Assembly (NCBI GenBank): GCA_013397435.1
Contig: VZRG01001551.1
Coordinates: 1-64,000 of the forward strand
DNA length: 64,000 nt
Direction of reading: 5' to 3'
Source of the DNA: Erythrocercus mccallii
Taxonomy: Eukaryota; Chordata; Aves; Passeriformes; Dicruridae
A program made the position numbers and the translations under genes. How positions within the stretch are numbered: position 1 is the first letter of the stretch; each line of letters begins with the position of its first letter. The notes beneath the pieces are model-generated. The model was not told where the DNA came from. It saw nothing but the letters and a program-made list of their open reading frames with translations, and did not search any database. Below, one piece after another: positions 24,584 through 36,382 of the stretch.

Positions 24584-24641
24584 GTCCTTAAATACATTCA
24601 ATGAAGTCCTTAAATAGTCCTTAAGTATTAAAAGTCCTTAA
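24584..24641. repeat. Cluster of four gtccttaa motifs
   Basis: The octamer gtccttaa begins at 24584, 24606, 24617 and 24634. Two copies extend to gtccttaaatac. Spacing is irregular (22, 11 and 17 bp), so this is a decayed tandem duplication or chance clustering rather than a clean satellite. Confidence 0.6.
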
Positions 24642-26138
24642 ATACTTTGTATTTCAATGTGTAATGCTACCCAGCAATGTAAAAATAGCAATTTAGAGAT
24701 GCATTACTGTCCTTAAAATGCCAAAGCAATTGTTTGAATGAATACATCTTTGTCTTCCTGCTGTTAATACTAGCATAAAAGATGAAGACAACAAAAATGT
24801 CTCCATCATTTAGGGGTCTCTCTAGATGACATGCCGTACCATTTAAGTTATATAGTTCCTTCTTAAAGACTAAACATCTTAGAGAATAATACAATTCCTA
24901 CCCCTGTTCTCAAAGCCTTATTAGTGTTGGTCAGTTCAGGGTGGGGAAAAGGTGGTCAGGAGAAACTGGCCCATGGTCCCTGCAGAAGTGAAAGATGTGG
25001 GGAACTCCTAAGTTCTTATGCCAAGATTGTTACAGCATTGAGGCTTTTCAGTGCGGCACAGTAAAACCTGAAATAAGGAGCCAGCTTAGATGTCACCACT
25101 GGGGGCCACTGCTACTTAGCGAGAGAGGAGGAAAAGGAAGCTGCTGCTGGAGTCTGCACTACTGGAGATAGTTCCTGTAGAGAGGCAAGAAAATGACCCA
25201 GTATGGAGTCGCTTAAGAGGTGAGAATAGCCAGCAAAGATATGCACAGGGAACTGAAATCTCCTGACAACGAACATACAATTTTTGCCAAATGTCATCAT
25301 AAGTGATGGCAAAAGTGACAGCAACCACTCACCCTTTGCAGTGGTGTTCCCAGTCCTGTGCTGATGCACGTCTTTGGAAAGGGCTTGCATATCAGTAATA
25401 ATTGAGACCCCTTACTAATCAAACCTGCTCAAAAATGGGTCATCATCATCATTGTCTTGTATGAACAGGAATCACTTTTCTTATTAAGAAGGAGAACAGA
25501 CAATATGGAATAGGTAAAAATGTTTTCATGGCAGATTTTGAGGAGTAATTGGAGAGCAAGACAAAATGGAAAAAGCTAAGATGGACAGAGGAATTATGTA
25601 CAAAAGAGAAATGAGTGGCTTCTCCATAGTCTTGAGACTTTTTTTTTCTCCATACTACTTACCTTTGTAAATACATATTGCTGGTAGCATCAATTCTGGA
25701 CTAGATGCAATAGACTTTACAAGAGTTTCTCCTAAGAATCAAGAAATTTAAAAGGGAAATCTTTCTTCCTCCAGACATTCGTATTGATTACATTATTTAC
25801 AAATTGATCTTTCTGAAAATCTTTTGTACAAAACATATTCATGGAACGGAAACCAAGGCCTGACTTTTCCTCTTTCCTATAACATGATGGCGTAACTCAC
25901 TGACTTCAAATAGGCAAGTGTTCATAAAAGTGACAAGGGACTCACACCTCACAACAGTTTATCACACTGATATTTTGGAGAGGAGCAGTTATGTGTCACG
26001 TACAACAGTATTTGCCCCTGCATGCTGCTGGTTTAGACAGCAGCAGGTATTTTCTCTTCTTTTTGGTCTGAGCTGTCATGACATAAAGGAATGACATCTA
26101 AGGGCCAGCCTGACTGAATGTAATCCTTTTGAAAACAA

Positions 26139-26151
26139 ACACACACACACA
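26139..26151. repeat. CA microsatellite
   Basis: A short (CA)n run of about six units lies in an A-rich context. Similar short CA/TG runs occur at about 45489-45501, 55159-55170 and 63001-63012. Confidence 0.8.
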
Positions 26152-26453
26152 GATGAGAAAGGCAGAAACAGGCAAAGAGGGATTTCTCACCTCCAGAACT
26201 GGTGGACAAACTGGTGTAATTGCTGCTAAGAAATACAGAATGTTGCCCTCCCCAAACACTTTCAGTATGTCTGTAGGACTAAACAAGCACTATAATGCAT
26301 TGTGCTGTATCCACACAAATCTCTGTTTGCAGGCCAGCCTGGAGAAGAACATCAAAGGCAAATGATAAGAAAAGCAGGTGTGGGTCACTGAGTGGTGTTC
26401 CAGGCCCCATCCTCCTGGGAGAGTTCTGGCACTGGTACTGCTATTGTACATTG

Positions 26454-26497
26454 TTAATTAAATCATTCTAATTAATTCATTCAAAGTGTAAATTAGG
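26454..26497. promoter_or_regulatory. Cluster of TAATTA-type homeodomain motifs (candidate)
   Basis: TTAATTAAA, CTAATTAATTCATT and AAATTAGG follow each other within about 45 bp. TAATTA is the core bound by many homeodomain factors. Such a cluster between HEXB and ENC1 could belong to a neural enhancer, but AT-rich sequence yields these words by chance. Confidence 0.2.
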
Positions 26498-29199
26498 ATG
26501 GAAAGAAGATAAATTACACTAATACATTTAACCCCATGCTGTTTATTTAGCAGTTGAACAAAATAATGTGGTTAAAAAGAGTCTAACAAGGCAAAAGCCC
26601 AAGACACAGATGTTTAATAGCATTAAAAATGAGATCTCAGACTGTGCTGCAGGCACATACTGCCTGTTTGCATTTAAAAGGCTTGCCAAGATAGCTGTAC
26701 TGGCAAACCCTGCTAGTTTAGATGCAGCTGATACTAACCAAACCAAACCAAACAAAATACATATTTCCATCTCCTAAGTGAAATAATCTGCTATGGTAAA
26801 TGGATTATTTTACCAGTACAGCTCTGCCAGTGTTAGAACTCTTGCTGGTGCTACTAGGGTAATCTGGGAGATCTTTTAGCTATGTAGTTACGCCTGCAAA
26901 ACATTAAAGTGTCAATAAAGCCATATGATAAAGTTTGTTATACATTCAAGGTTCCAAGAACTTGTCTCAACACAGAAGCCAAACCAATTTAAATAAAGAG
27001 CAAGGTGAAATAATTTAGTTAATACAGCAGTGTTCTCTGCATAGCAAGCAACCTGGATTTGAGTTGGATGAAGATTTTCCCACCCCAATGTTTTCAGAGT
27101 AAAATGTGGCACTTAATTCTATTATTTTCATTAAAATGAAAATATTTAGGGGTTTATATTGATATATGCATTCCTTCAGTCTTCTTATTAAAACAAACAA
27201 ACAAACAAAACCAACCCTAAGAGAATGTCAATTTCACATGAGTCTAGAAACTAAGGCTTTGAGAAAAGGTCCAATTATCTTGTGATTTGTGATAAAATCA
27301 TGATATTTAGTAACATTGCAAAGATCCTATCCTGGCATACTAATACTAGGAGAAACATGTTTCAACTAGTTCAGCGGGCATGTTAAATTATGTCCTAGGA
27401 ATAGGCTAGGCCAGCTTTGTGTTCAGCAGTGTCAAAACACAGATTGGCCCATCTACAAAACTGGCTCAACCAGAATAGAGCTTAACTGTGATCTTAGTTC
27501 TCAGACCAACATAAACCAGGCCAAAGATTTGCTCGGACCAAGTTAATTTCTTGAGTGTTTTTTCCACGCTAGCAAAACAAGCATTCTTATTCTAAATGTG
27601 CTATAAGCTCTATTCAGGTAAACCTATTTATTTCTAACTCCTGCGCAGAAAGGAGAAAAACACTTCGGGTGTTTTGCCACTTAAGCATAAATAAGAGCTC
27701 ATTTGAGCACATCCAAAAGAACAACTGCTGTGGTTTGTAAGCATGGACTGTGGAGTTCCTTTTCCTTCTCGTTCTCTCTCTGCTCTCACCATTATCACTG
27801 CTTTACACATACTGAAGGATGTCTGGCTGTGTATTTGTTTCCCCAACAGATGACTTAAATCTTCATCCAATCATTCTGCCCTGATTAACTTCAACAGGTT
27901 CCTCATTTCATGGAAAAAAAGGAAGATCAGTACTTCATCTGGTCATTTGCTTACAGGGTTATTGCCCCATTTTCTTCATGCAGGATACTGCCTAAATCTA
28001 CATGCTGTGGGCATCCACGTAAATCCTGTATGTTGTCTTCTCCATGGATCTCGTTTTCACTGACCATTCCTTACAGCTATAGTTCAGATGTTGCTAAGCA
28101 ATAGATAGCTAACATTATTCTATCATTTCCGTTTATCACCCATAGTGATAACTATGCCTGTTCAAAGTTTGTCCTTACACTGCATGAAGCAATGTGTCCC
28201 TGGGTTTTTAGTTGCATAGAATGAGATAATTCTGACTTTCTGACACCAGATTGTGGAAGATTCACCATAATGGACAGGATTTGGGTGGAATCTCTGCAGG
28301 TTTAGTTGAGGGGAAATGTAGGAAAATAGGATCAAGGCATTTTATAATTATGTTACGATGAAATGAAAAAAACTGGACTCGTAACATGGACAATACAATG
28401 TGCAACAAAGGTTGAACATTGACAGTTTAATCAAAATCCTCTCCAGGTACATGACTCAAGTGTACTTTGGTGTCCACGAATATCCCTTGTGCAAGGTTGT
28501 TTACAATCTACAACAGCTTCTCACACCTAAACAGCTTTGAAACATTCTTTATTACATACAGATGTGCAACATTTTTAGGCCATGCAACCTGCAATACTTC
28601 ATGTTGTAATAAAACAATATTGTAAAAAGAAATAATCTATGAAACAAATTACTCTTTCATCTGCTCCCTGTTCAGCTATGCTCTCCAGGCCTGCATATGC
28701 CCACAGGCTGTCTAGAATTACAGATGTGTCCTGCTGTACACTAAGTGTGTGCTAATCTGCAGACTCTGGAGTCCAGCAACACAAATATAAACAACCCTCT
28801 TCTAGGGCAAATTGCTTGCAGGGCATTCTTTTTTTTCAACAGAAGTTTGGGTGACATTTCATTATAAAGAATGAGCAAAATTCCCAAACTATTATATTCA
28901 AAAAGAAGCTTCCTGCTGGTGCGAGTAATTGTTCTTATCTTCCTTAAAGCCTCTTTAGACTAATACCATTGCTTTAAGTGATATTAGCAAATAGTAAATC
29001 AGCAATATGTGCAATGTTTGGTACAGTACCTTATATTTTTCTTGTACAGAGCCGCACAATACCATTATGTAAACACTGTTATGTCTAGATGATGTTTATT
29101 GTTGAAATCGGCCTTTCGCACAAATGCGTTTTTCACATACTTTGTTAACTGGGCAATAATTAAAGCCAGGCTTCCCTTTGTACTGCGGGAGCACTGCCC

Positions 29200-30420
29200 T
29201 GGGCAGCTGTGAGACGGCAGCTCTGTGAAGGCCTCCCGAGAGCGCAGTGGCCCCAAAACCCGCGGCGGCTCCGCGGCACCGCCCGCCCGCTCACAGCCCG
29301 CGATGCCCGGGCTCCTCCGCGCCCTCCCGGCCGCTCCCGGCGCCCCGAGCAGGAGTTTCCCACCGCCTGCCCTGCTCGGTCTTCGCCACGAGCACTGGGA
29401 CCCCTCCCGCCGGCGCGGCTCTCCCCATCCCCGCAGCTCTGGCGGTGTCTGCGCGCCCCTTGCTCGCCCGGAGCGCGGTGCAGCAGCCCCGCCTACAGCG
29501 AGCGGCTGCTCCCCCGGCCCCGCGGGGCCCCCACGCCGCCCCGGTGGAGAGAGGCACAGGGTGGGCAGGGCGGGAAGGAGAGGCCAGCCTGCAGCCTCCA
29601 CTACACCTTCCCTGCCGCCGGCCGGGACAGCGACTGCGAGCGCGCTGCCCTCGTCCTGCTGTCCCTCCCCTGCCTGTCACTCACAGCCTTTACATAAAGC
29701 CTCCCCCCGCCCCTCTGCCCATATACCCCTTCTCCGCTCCGCCGCCGGGCCAGAGCTGCGGCTGGCGTGCCAGCAGTAGTCGGAGCCGCCAGTTTTCCCC
29801 CTTTCTTCCGTCCCTCTTCCCTACCTCCCGCCCTCCTTCCGCGACCCGCCTCCCGCCAGCGGCACCAGCTCCGCCCGGCGCTGCCGCTCGCCCGCCGCGG
29901 CCCCGCGGAGCCGGCAGAGCCCAGCTCCTCTCCCATGCGCGGCGCTGCATCGCCCAGGCACCTCCGCGCTCGCCCGGGAGCCGCAGCTGTGAGTTGGTAC
30001 CGCCGAGCCGGAGCAGCGCCCGGCACGGGGGGGAGGCGGGCGGGCAGCGGCGGGGCAGAGCTGGGGCAGAGCTGCCGGCGGTGCTTCTCCGGCTGGAGCC
30101 GCGCTGCCTCGTTGGTCCCCGGCACTGGCGGACCCCGGCGCTCCTCCGCCCTGTCCGGAACGCCAGCGGGACACTGGTGGGTAGGCATTCGGGGTGGTTT
30201 GATATCTGCTGTACTCGGCTGTTCTTGGAAAGAGTCGGCTCCTGATACGGAGGCTGCTGGCTTCCCCAGTGGGCTTCAGCTTCCTGCCTGGGGCCCCAGG
30301 CGGTCTGGAGCATCCCTCGGCGGGCGTGAGGCAGGGAATGAGCGAGCGCCTCGCTGCTCCCTGAGCTGGCTGCGGCGCTGCTCTCCCTGCGCCGGTACAG
30401 AAACTTTTCCACGTGGTTAT
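29200..30420. promoter_or_regulatory. CpG island at the ENC1 promoter
   Basis: Some 1.2 kb of sequence dense in CpG and GC boxes (CCGCCC/GGGCGG types, e.g. around 29870-29885 and 30030-30055) stands out from AT-rich flanks. It lies 4.2-5.4 kb upstream of the ENC1 coding exon, the position expected for its promoter and untranslated first exon. A weak TATA-like TACATAAAG lies at 29691-29699. Long open frames on both strands here (up to 332 codons) are a by-product of GC-rich sequence lacking stop codons; none resembles a known protein. Confidence 0.8.
29722..29988 (+). other. ENC1: Predicted ENC1 non-coding exon 1 (borders tentative)
   Basis: The coding exon begins with a splice acceptor 12 bases before the ATG, so an upstream untranslated exon must exist. 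Within the CpG island the best donor I see is GCT|GTGAGT with GT at 29989-29990. A weaker alternative, CTG|GTGGGT, lies around 30176. The start given is a guess, about 30 bp downstream of the weak TACATAAA element; dispersed initiation is equally plausible. Splicing from 29988 gives an intron of about 4.6 kb. Confidence 0.35.
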
Positions 30421-33400
30421 TGCTCTGTAAAGGAAACCAAATGCATTTTAGCTTCTCGCACTGGTTTTTATATCAGTCTGGGAAGAAGCTCTGCAAGTTT
30501 CTTCTCAGAGACGGAGCTTTTTCGGCGTCTTGATAGGGCGAACTGAGGGGAATTTAGAGTTGCATTTCTTTGTTTGCATGTGGTGAGCTGTAGTGCATTC
30601 TAGCAGGAGCAGCGTGTTCTGCTTTCTGTCTCGCTGGAGGTCCTAGGCAGCCACTGAGTTTGAAGACTTCAGGCAGTGTCACGGTTTTCCTCTGCCACAC
30701 TGATAGCATCGGTGTAGATTTAGCAATTGAAAGCGGTGTTAGTTACATCGATGGGATGATTGGTAGATTTCCTCTCTTTCAGCTCATTCACTGATTCTAA
30801 AGAAAAACGCAACCACCGCTGTGTAATTACACAGTCGTATTAAAATGAGCGTGCATCAGGGATGTGTCAGTAACTTGAAAATAGTTAATTTTTCATTTGA
30901 TTTAGGCTGAGACCTGCATGCTGTAGAGCTGTTAAGTAGGACAAGGAGCCTGTTGTTTAGTCTTAAAGTAGTGTTTACTGCTGGGCTGCTGTGACAAGTA
31001 GCCTGGTGAAGTGCAATTATAAATCAAAGTCTTGGTTCAACCTCTGTTCCTAGATAAAATCTATATCTGTAGTTCACTGACCACTTCTTGTCTTTTACAT
31101 ACAAATACTATTTCTAAGGGAAAAAAAGTGCCTAAAGGGAATTGGCTAATATTATTCAAGATGAACACTTGATCACTGACTGTAAATTACCTCTGCTGAA
31201 GTATTTGAAGCTTGCATAATTTCCAGCACCAGAGAAATTGGAGCTGTCACTTTTGCATTTCAGTATTCTTACAAGATTCTGGATTGACCTAATTGCCAGA
31301 GACTCAGAAAGGCTACTTACAGAAACACTGCCTGTTAGTGAATGATGATACTTACTTTTAAGGGTGTTTGTTCAGCTAGTGCATGTGCAGTCTCATCTCA
31401 GCATCACACTGAAGGAAAAATATGTGTATAGATATGTATCTTTGTTCTGTTTGGGAAAATATGTTAGCTTATCTTAAATGTGAATTTCCATGTTTTGAAT
31501 TCCTCTCAATAGATGACATTGCAGTGATAAAGGGAATATTACATGAACAGTTCACGACCAGCATATGTGAAATCTACTTCTCACCAAGAGACTGAGTCTT
31601 CTGTTCTAGTAGGGTGAAATGCTGAGTGCCTTATTCAGCAGCTGTTTGAGAGGGGTTTTTATACAATTTTTAAATTATTTTTTTCATTTGGTACTATGGC
31701 TGTGGGTGGGCTTTGGGTAACAGACAGTGATTTGTTCCTCCCCTCTGCATGTGGTCCGTAGTTCACTAGCCTCCACTGTATGCATGACTGCAGGGTGGGG
31801 TTTTTTTATGTTTGCATCTATTTTGTTGTGGTTATGGGCTCATTCTGAATGGTGCTGAACTAGCATTGCTCATGGGAGTACACAGCCTGGTGAAAGATCT
31901 AAATGCCTGCATCAGAAGCCTCTGATGTGAACTTTACCTGCCCTATTTCTGAACCCTGTGTGCATGATGAAAGAAAGCTTTCAGAATACTCTGAAATCCC
32001 CCAATATGTGGGGGCAAAGAAGAGAACCTGTGTTTTCATAGAGATCCTGACATGCCTAGACTGTGATGTCTACACACACATTCAGTTAACTGGAATGGAG
32101 GGTGGGGGGCAGTGAGCATATCCAGATACTGGTTATTCTGTTGTCTCTGATCAGTGGGGTGTTTAGCTCCCATCCTGCTCCCTGGTGAGGAACCTTGAAA
32201 GACTAAGTCCTCAGTGTAAGGAAAACCTGCCAGTAAAGATCCCATGAATACTGTGCCTTGCATTGTAACAGCGTTTAAAGCAGTAAAGTGCCAGGAAAAG
32301 TTTGAAAAATTTGACAGTAAAGTGTTCAGCTTCCTATTTGTGTCTTCACACTGCTTGTATACTAGTATTACAGGCCATGACCTTTCTGTAATCCTTCAGT
32401 TCCAGGAGATTTCAACCTGTAAATGGTTAGTATCTTATTTTTGGCTATAGGTTAAGTGGGTTATTTTAGTCTGAGATTAGTGCTCAGGATCCTCAAATGC
32501 CATCTGGGTATTTTTTTGCCAGACAATACAACTTCATTAAAGGTCATTTAATTTTCCTTGTAAAAGAGTTTGTGTTTTGAAGACATTCTATCTGCCTTAA
32601 GTTGTTCTGTGCTTAGTGCATTTAATAGGTTGTTCTAGGGAGCACGGTATGACCCCTTTCTAAGCTTTTGCATGGTAAAGTGAGACAGATACTGTCCTGT
32701 AGCTCTGATGTGTAGGACTTCTCTCTGTTTCGGAGGACTTTGGATTGTGCACTGTATATTGGGCAGTGTTACCTGCTCTTTTCAATCCTAGTTGAGTTTT
32801 ATGAGGCAAATTGTGTTTCATATTAAAGGAAATGGGCTATGGTAGTTTTACAGTAGGGTGTCTCTCAGTTCCTTTAAGTTGGGTTTAAGGCCTTTTTTTG
32901 CTGTAACTGAAGAGAAAGGTGTATCACAAACTTGCTGTTGTTCAATATGGTGAATCAATTACATTAGCACAGATGGTGGTACTGGCTGTGCTGCAGTTAG
33001 ACTGCAGGTGTTGCATGTTCCATATACACAGATTGCTTGTTCTGAAATGGAGTCTGCTGTCCAAATTAAACATGTGGTTTTGATTTTGTCAATGTTTCTG
33101 GTCATATGAATCTAGAAAAATACACCTATTAAAAAGTGCTATTTTTGAGGCTTGTAAAGCTCTTGAATTATCTTGAAGCGTGAAATGTGAGAATGAAATT
33201 CTACAGTTCTGTACTGCTTAAAGATGCTCAGTATACGAAAATGTCTGGATGAGAGCAAAGTATGTCCACATTAAAAATCTTCTCAAGTGGCCCCAGGTCA
33301 TGCTCTGTCTTAGGACACTGTATGCTTTCCAGGTAGACCTTTTGGCCTTCTTTATTTGAAGATGCAGTAAAAAATACTCTGGACGTGCAAATAGCATAGT

Positions 33401-34568
33401 AATTAGGCAAGTTTGGTTCTTGGCTTTCTGAGTTTTCTCTGCAGTTTGAAAGAGAGAAGTGAGATTATTACAGTACCAGTCACAGCCACAGCTTGCACTG
33501 CGTTCTGTATGCTTCACCTCCTACTGTTTGCACTATTTTCTGACCATTAGCTTAATATTGCTGCAAATATTCCTCCCTTACCCTACACTCTCTCTATATA
33601 TGCACTATATACTATTTTGACTTGACTCTTAGTTAAATTTGGAAACTTGCTGCTGTTTTTATACATAGACCTGCATATCATGGAAGGCAACAACATTCAC
33701 CTCCAAACAGGATCTGAATAGTACTTTGTTTGTTAGGAATAGGGCAGGATAGGATATGTCTTCTGTTTTATGCTTCCCCAAAACTTCAGAGTGGACTAAT
33801 GGCTTAAGATCTGAGGACCTGACTCTCCAAGTGTCTTCAGAGGCAGTGTCTCAGTGACTTGGGCTGGTAGCAAAACATATTTTTCTGCTGACCCAGCCTA
33901 TGTATATGCTATATCACTATAGGAAGCAGTTGCTGAATTCTGTGGAGGAATCTGTAGAATTTACTACATTAATAATATTTTTTTTTTACAATTACACAAG
34001 TCTAACTGTATGGTTGATACCAGGGTTTTATTTTAAAGTTTGGGTTGGTTTTTTTTTTTTTTCATTTTGTACTCTTGCATATGGAATCACTATACCAAAG
34101 GGAAGCTTCCTAATGGGATTAGTAGGTTTTTGTTCCCTGTGCAGCTTTTGACATTCCTTAGGTATTCTGTCTGGTAGCTCTTCCTGCTATGATTCAGTAC
34201 AGGAGAATGTTTCAAGCGTGTGCATGTGTATGTATGTAATGAATCAGCTGGTCTAGGTTGGGGAAGGGTGAGAAAATCAGTCCTGATTCATTTTCTTTCT
34301 CCGACTTACTTGCTTACTGTATTGCTACGAAAGTTGGAGATCAGGTTTCCCAAGATAAACCTGCTCTTGGGCAACAAATTTAGACTATGTCATTTATGAA
34401 TCTCATCTTACAAAAAAATAAACCCAAAGGTAGATTCTCTGTCCACTCAGCTGTAAATTAAGGCTTTTTCTCTCCCATCCTATAGTGAATAATAGACACA
34501 CTTTTTGATACGTAAAACTAATAATGCTTTTGACTTTTATTTATATTAAATTTTTTCTTCGCTTATAG
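29989..34568 (+). other. ENC1: ENC1 intron 1 (predicted)
   Basis: The intron runs from the candidate donor in the CpG island to the acceptor at 34567-34568 (a T-rich tract followed by cttatag). Past the island the sequence is AT-rich. Frames of up to 99 codons carry no recognisable motif, and no repeat family was identified. A long T run lies at 34050-34063. The acceptor end is well supported; the donor end depends on the exon 1 prediction. Confidence 0.5.
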
Positions 34569-36382
34569 GTGTGAAAGAAAATGTCGGTCAGCATGCATGA
34601 AAATCGCAAGTCTAGGGCCAGCACTGGCTCCATAAACATATACTTGTTCCACAAGTCATCCTATGCTGATAGTGTCCTTACTCACCTAAACCTCCTGCGT
34701 CAGCAGCGCCTCTTTACAGATGTGCTTCTCCATGCTGGAAACAGGTCATTCCCCTGCCACAGAGCAGTTCTAGCTGCTTGTAGCCGCTATTTCGAAGCAA
34801 TGTTCAGCGGAGGACTGAAAGAGAGCCAGGACAGTGAAGTCAACTTTCACAATTCTATTCACCCAGAAGTCCTGGAGCTTCTTCTGGACTATGCATATTC
34901 CTCCAAAGTAATCATCAATGAGGAAAATGCAGAGTCACTGCTGGAGGCTGGTGACATGCTGGAGTTTCAGGACATTCGGGATGCTTGTGCAGAATTTCTG
35001 GAGAAAAACCTTCATCCCACCAACTGTCTTGGTATGCTGCTGCTGTCGGATGCTCATCAGTGTACCAAGCTGTACGAGCTCTCTTGGAGGATGTGCCTTA
35101 GCAACTTCCAGAGTATCAGCAAAAGTGAAGATTTCCTCCAAATGCCAAAAGACATGGTAGTGCAGCTCCTTTCCAGTGAAGAATTAGAAACTGAAGATGA
35201 AAGGCTGGTATATGAATCAGCTATCAACTGGGTCAACTATGACCTGAGTCAGCGTCACTGTTACCTGCCAGAGCTGCTGCAGACCGTGAGACTGGCTCTC
35301 CTGCCAGCCATATACCTTATGGAGAATGTGGCCATGGAGGAACTTATCACCAAGCAAAGGAAAAGCAAGGAGATTGTAGAAGAATCAATAAGATGCAAGT
35401 TGAAAATCTTACAGAATGATGGAGTGGTCACCAGCTTGTGTGCCAGACCCCGAAAAACTGGCCATTCACTTTTTCTTTTGGGTGGCCAAACCTTTATGTG
35501 TGACAAGTTGTACTTGGTGGATCAAAAGGCAAAGGAGATCATTCCAAAGGCTGACATTCCAAGCCCACGGAAAGAGTTCAGTGCTTGTGCCATAGGCTGC
35601 AAAGTGTATATCACTGGGGGACGAGGATCAGAAAATGGAGTCTCCAAAGATGTGTGGGTGTATGACACCCTCCATGAGGAGTGGTCGAAGGCTGCTCCCA
35701 TGCTGGTAGCTAGGTTTGGCCACGGCTCTGCTGAACTTAAGCACTGTTTGTACGTAGTAGGAGGGCACACTGCAGCAACTGGCTGCCTTCCAGCTTCCCC
35801 TTCAGTATCCTTAAAGCAAGTAGAGCAATACGACCCCGTGACCAACAAATGGACCATGGTTGCCCCACTGCGAGAGGGAGTAAGCAATGCAGCTGTGGTC
35901 AGTGCAAAGCTGAAGCTGTTTGCTTTCGGTGGTACCAGCGTTAGCCATGACAAGCTGCCAAAAGTCCAGTGCTATGATCAGTGTGAAAACAGATGGACAG
36001 TACCAGCCACCTGCCCCCAGCCCTGGCGCTACACAGCTGCAGCTGTTCTGGGAAACCAGATTTTTATTATGGGTGGAGATACTGAATTCTCTGCATGCTC
36101 TGCTTACAAATTCAACAGTGAGGCATACCAGTGGACTAAGGTGGGAGATGTGACAGCAAAGCGAATGAGCTGCCATGCAGTGGCATCTGGAAACAAATTG
36201 TACGTGGTTGGAGGCTACTTTGGCATTCAGAGGTGCAAAACACTGGACTGCTACGATCCCACCTTAGATGTATGGAACAGCATAACAACTGTGCCCTATT
36301 CATTAATTCCCACGGCATTTGTCAGCACATGGAAGCACCTCCCCTCCTAATGGTGTATATGTGGGCAATTACAAGTTATCAG
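34569..36382 (+). other. ENC1: ENC1 coding exon with splice borders
   Basis: The exon starts after the cttatag acceptor (AG at 34567-34568). It ends at TATCAG|GTAAGA, whose GT is at 36383-36384. That donor matches the U1 consensus very well and lies 32 bases beyond the last base of the TAA stop. A junction this close to the stop (under 50-55 nt) would not trigger nonsense-mediated decay. I infer a 3'-UTR intron; read-through with a continuous 3' UTR is the alternative. Confidence 0.7.
34581..36350 (+). CDS. ENC1: Ectoderm-neural cortex protein 1 (BTB-BACK-Kelch)
   Basis: This is a complete 589-codon frame in a single exon, the usual ENC1 length. ENC1 (also called PIG10, KLHL37, NRP/B) is an actin-associated, neuron-enriched protein and CUL3 ubiquitin-ligase adaptor, linked to neurite growth and control of NRF2. 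In order: a short N-terminal extension (MSVSMHENRKSRAS), a BTB domain (about 36-143, with FTDVLLHAGNRSFPCHRAVLAA), a BACK domain (about 148-250) and six Kelch repeats. The Gly-Gly pairs of the repeats are at 301-302, 346-347, 394-395, 450-451, 498-499 and 544-545. The C-terminus is STWKHLPS. The paralogue KLHL25 (ENC2) has the same length. NIYLFHKSSYADSVLTHLNLLR and ILQNDGVVTSLCARPRKTGH favour ENC1 over it. The ATG has A at -3 and follows the acceptor at 34567-34568 by 12 bases. No frameshift or missing motif was seen. Confidence 0.98.
   Translation: MSVSMHENRKSRASTGSINIYLFHKSSYADSVLTHLNLLRQQRLFTDVLLHAGNRSFPCHRAVLAACSRYFEAMFSGGLKESQDSEVNFHNSIHPEVLELLLDYAYSSKVIINEENAESLLEAGDMLEFQDIRDACAEFLEKNLHPTNCLGMLLLSDAHQCTKLYELSWRMCLSNFQSISKSEDFLQMPKDMVVQLLSSEELETEDERLVYESAINWVNYDLSQRHCYLPELLQTVRLALLPAIYLMENVAMEELITKQRKSKEIVEESIRCKLKILQNDGVVTSLCARPRKTGHSLFLLGGQTFMCDKLYLVDQKAKEIIPKADIPSPRKEFSACAIGCKVYITGGRGSENGVSKDVWVYDTLHEEWSKAAPMLVARFGHGSAELKHCLYVVGGHTAATGCLPASPSVSLKQVEQYDPVTNKWTMVAPLREGVSNAAVVSAKLKLFAFGGTSVSHDKLPKVQCYDQCENRWTVPATCPQPWRYTAAAVLGNQIFIMGGDTEFSACSAYKFNSEAYQWTKVGDVTAKRMSCHAVASGNKLYVVGGYFGIQRCKTLDCYDPTLDVWNSITTVPYSLIPTAFVSTWKHLPS

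Larger units (their letters stand above)
18001..29190. other. Intergenic between HEXB and ENC1, no gene recognised
   Basis: This is the largest gene-free stretch before the ENC1 promoter. Frames are all short (92 codons or fewer) and show no known motif. It holds a 21-bp perfect tandem repeat (19674-19715), a cluster of gtccttaa copies (24584-24641), a short CA microsatellite (26139-26151), a CAAA run (about 27192-27210) and a TAATTA cluster (26454-26497). No CR1 copy was recognised. Distal ENC1 enhancers could be here, but none is proven. Confidence 0.55.

Noticed and set aside
29247..30245. A 332-codon plus-strand frame in the ENC1 CpG island, with other long frames on both strands
   Set aside because: Pro/Ala/Arg-rich translations overlap on both strands, as expected where GC-rich DNA lacks stop codons. 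There are no domains, and the position fits an untranslated exon and promoter.
34918..36176. Alternative-frame and antisense frames within the ENC1 coding exon
   Set aside because: They are shadows of a highly conserved coding exon and resemble no known protein.
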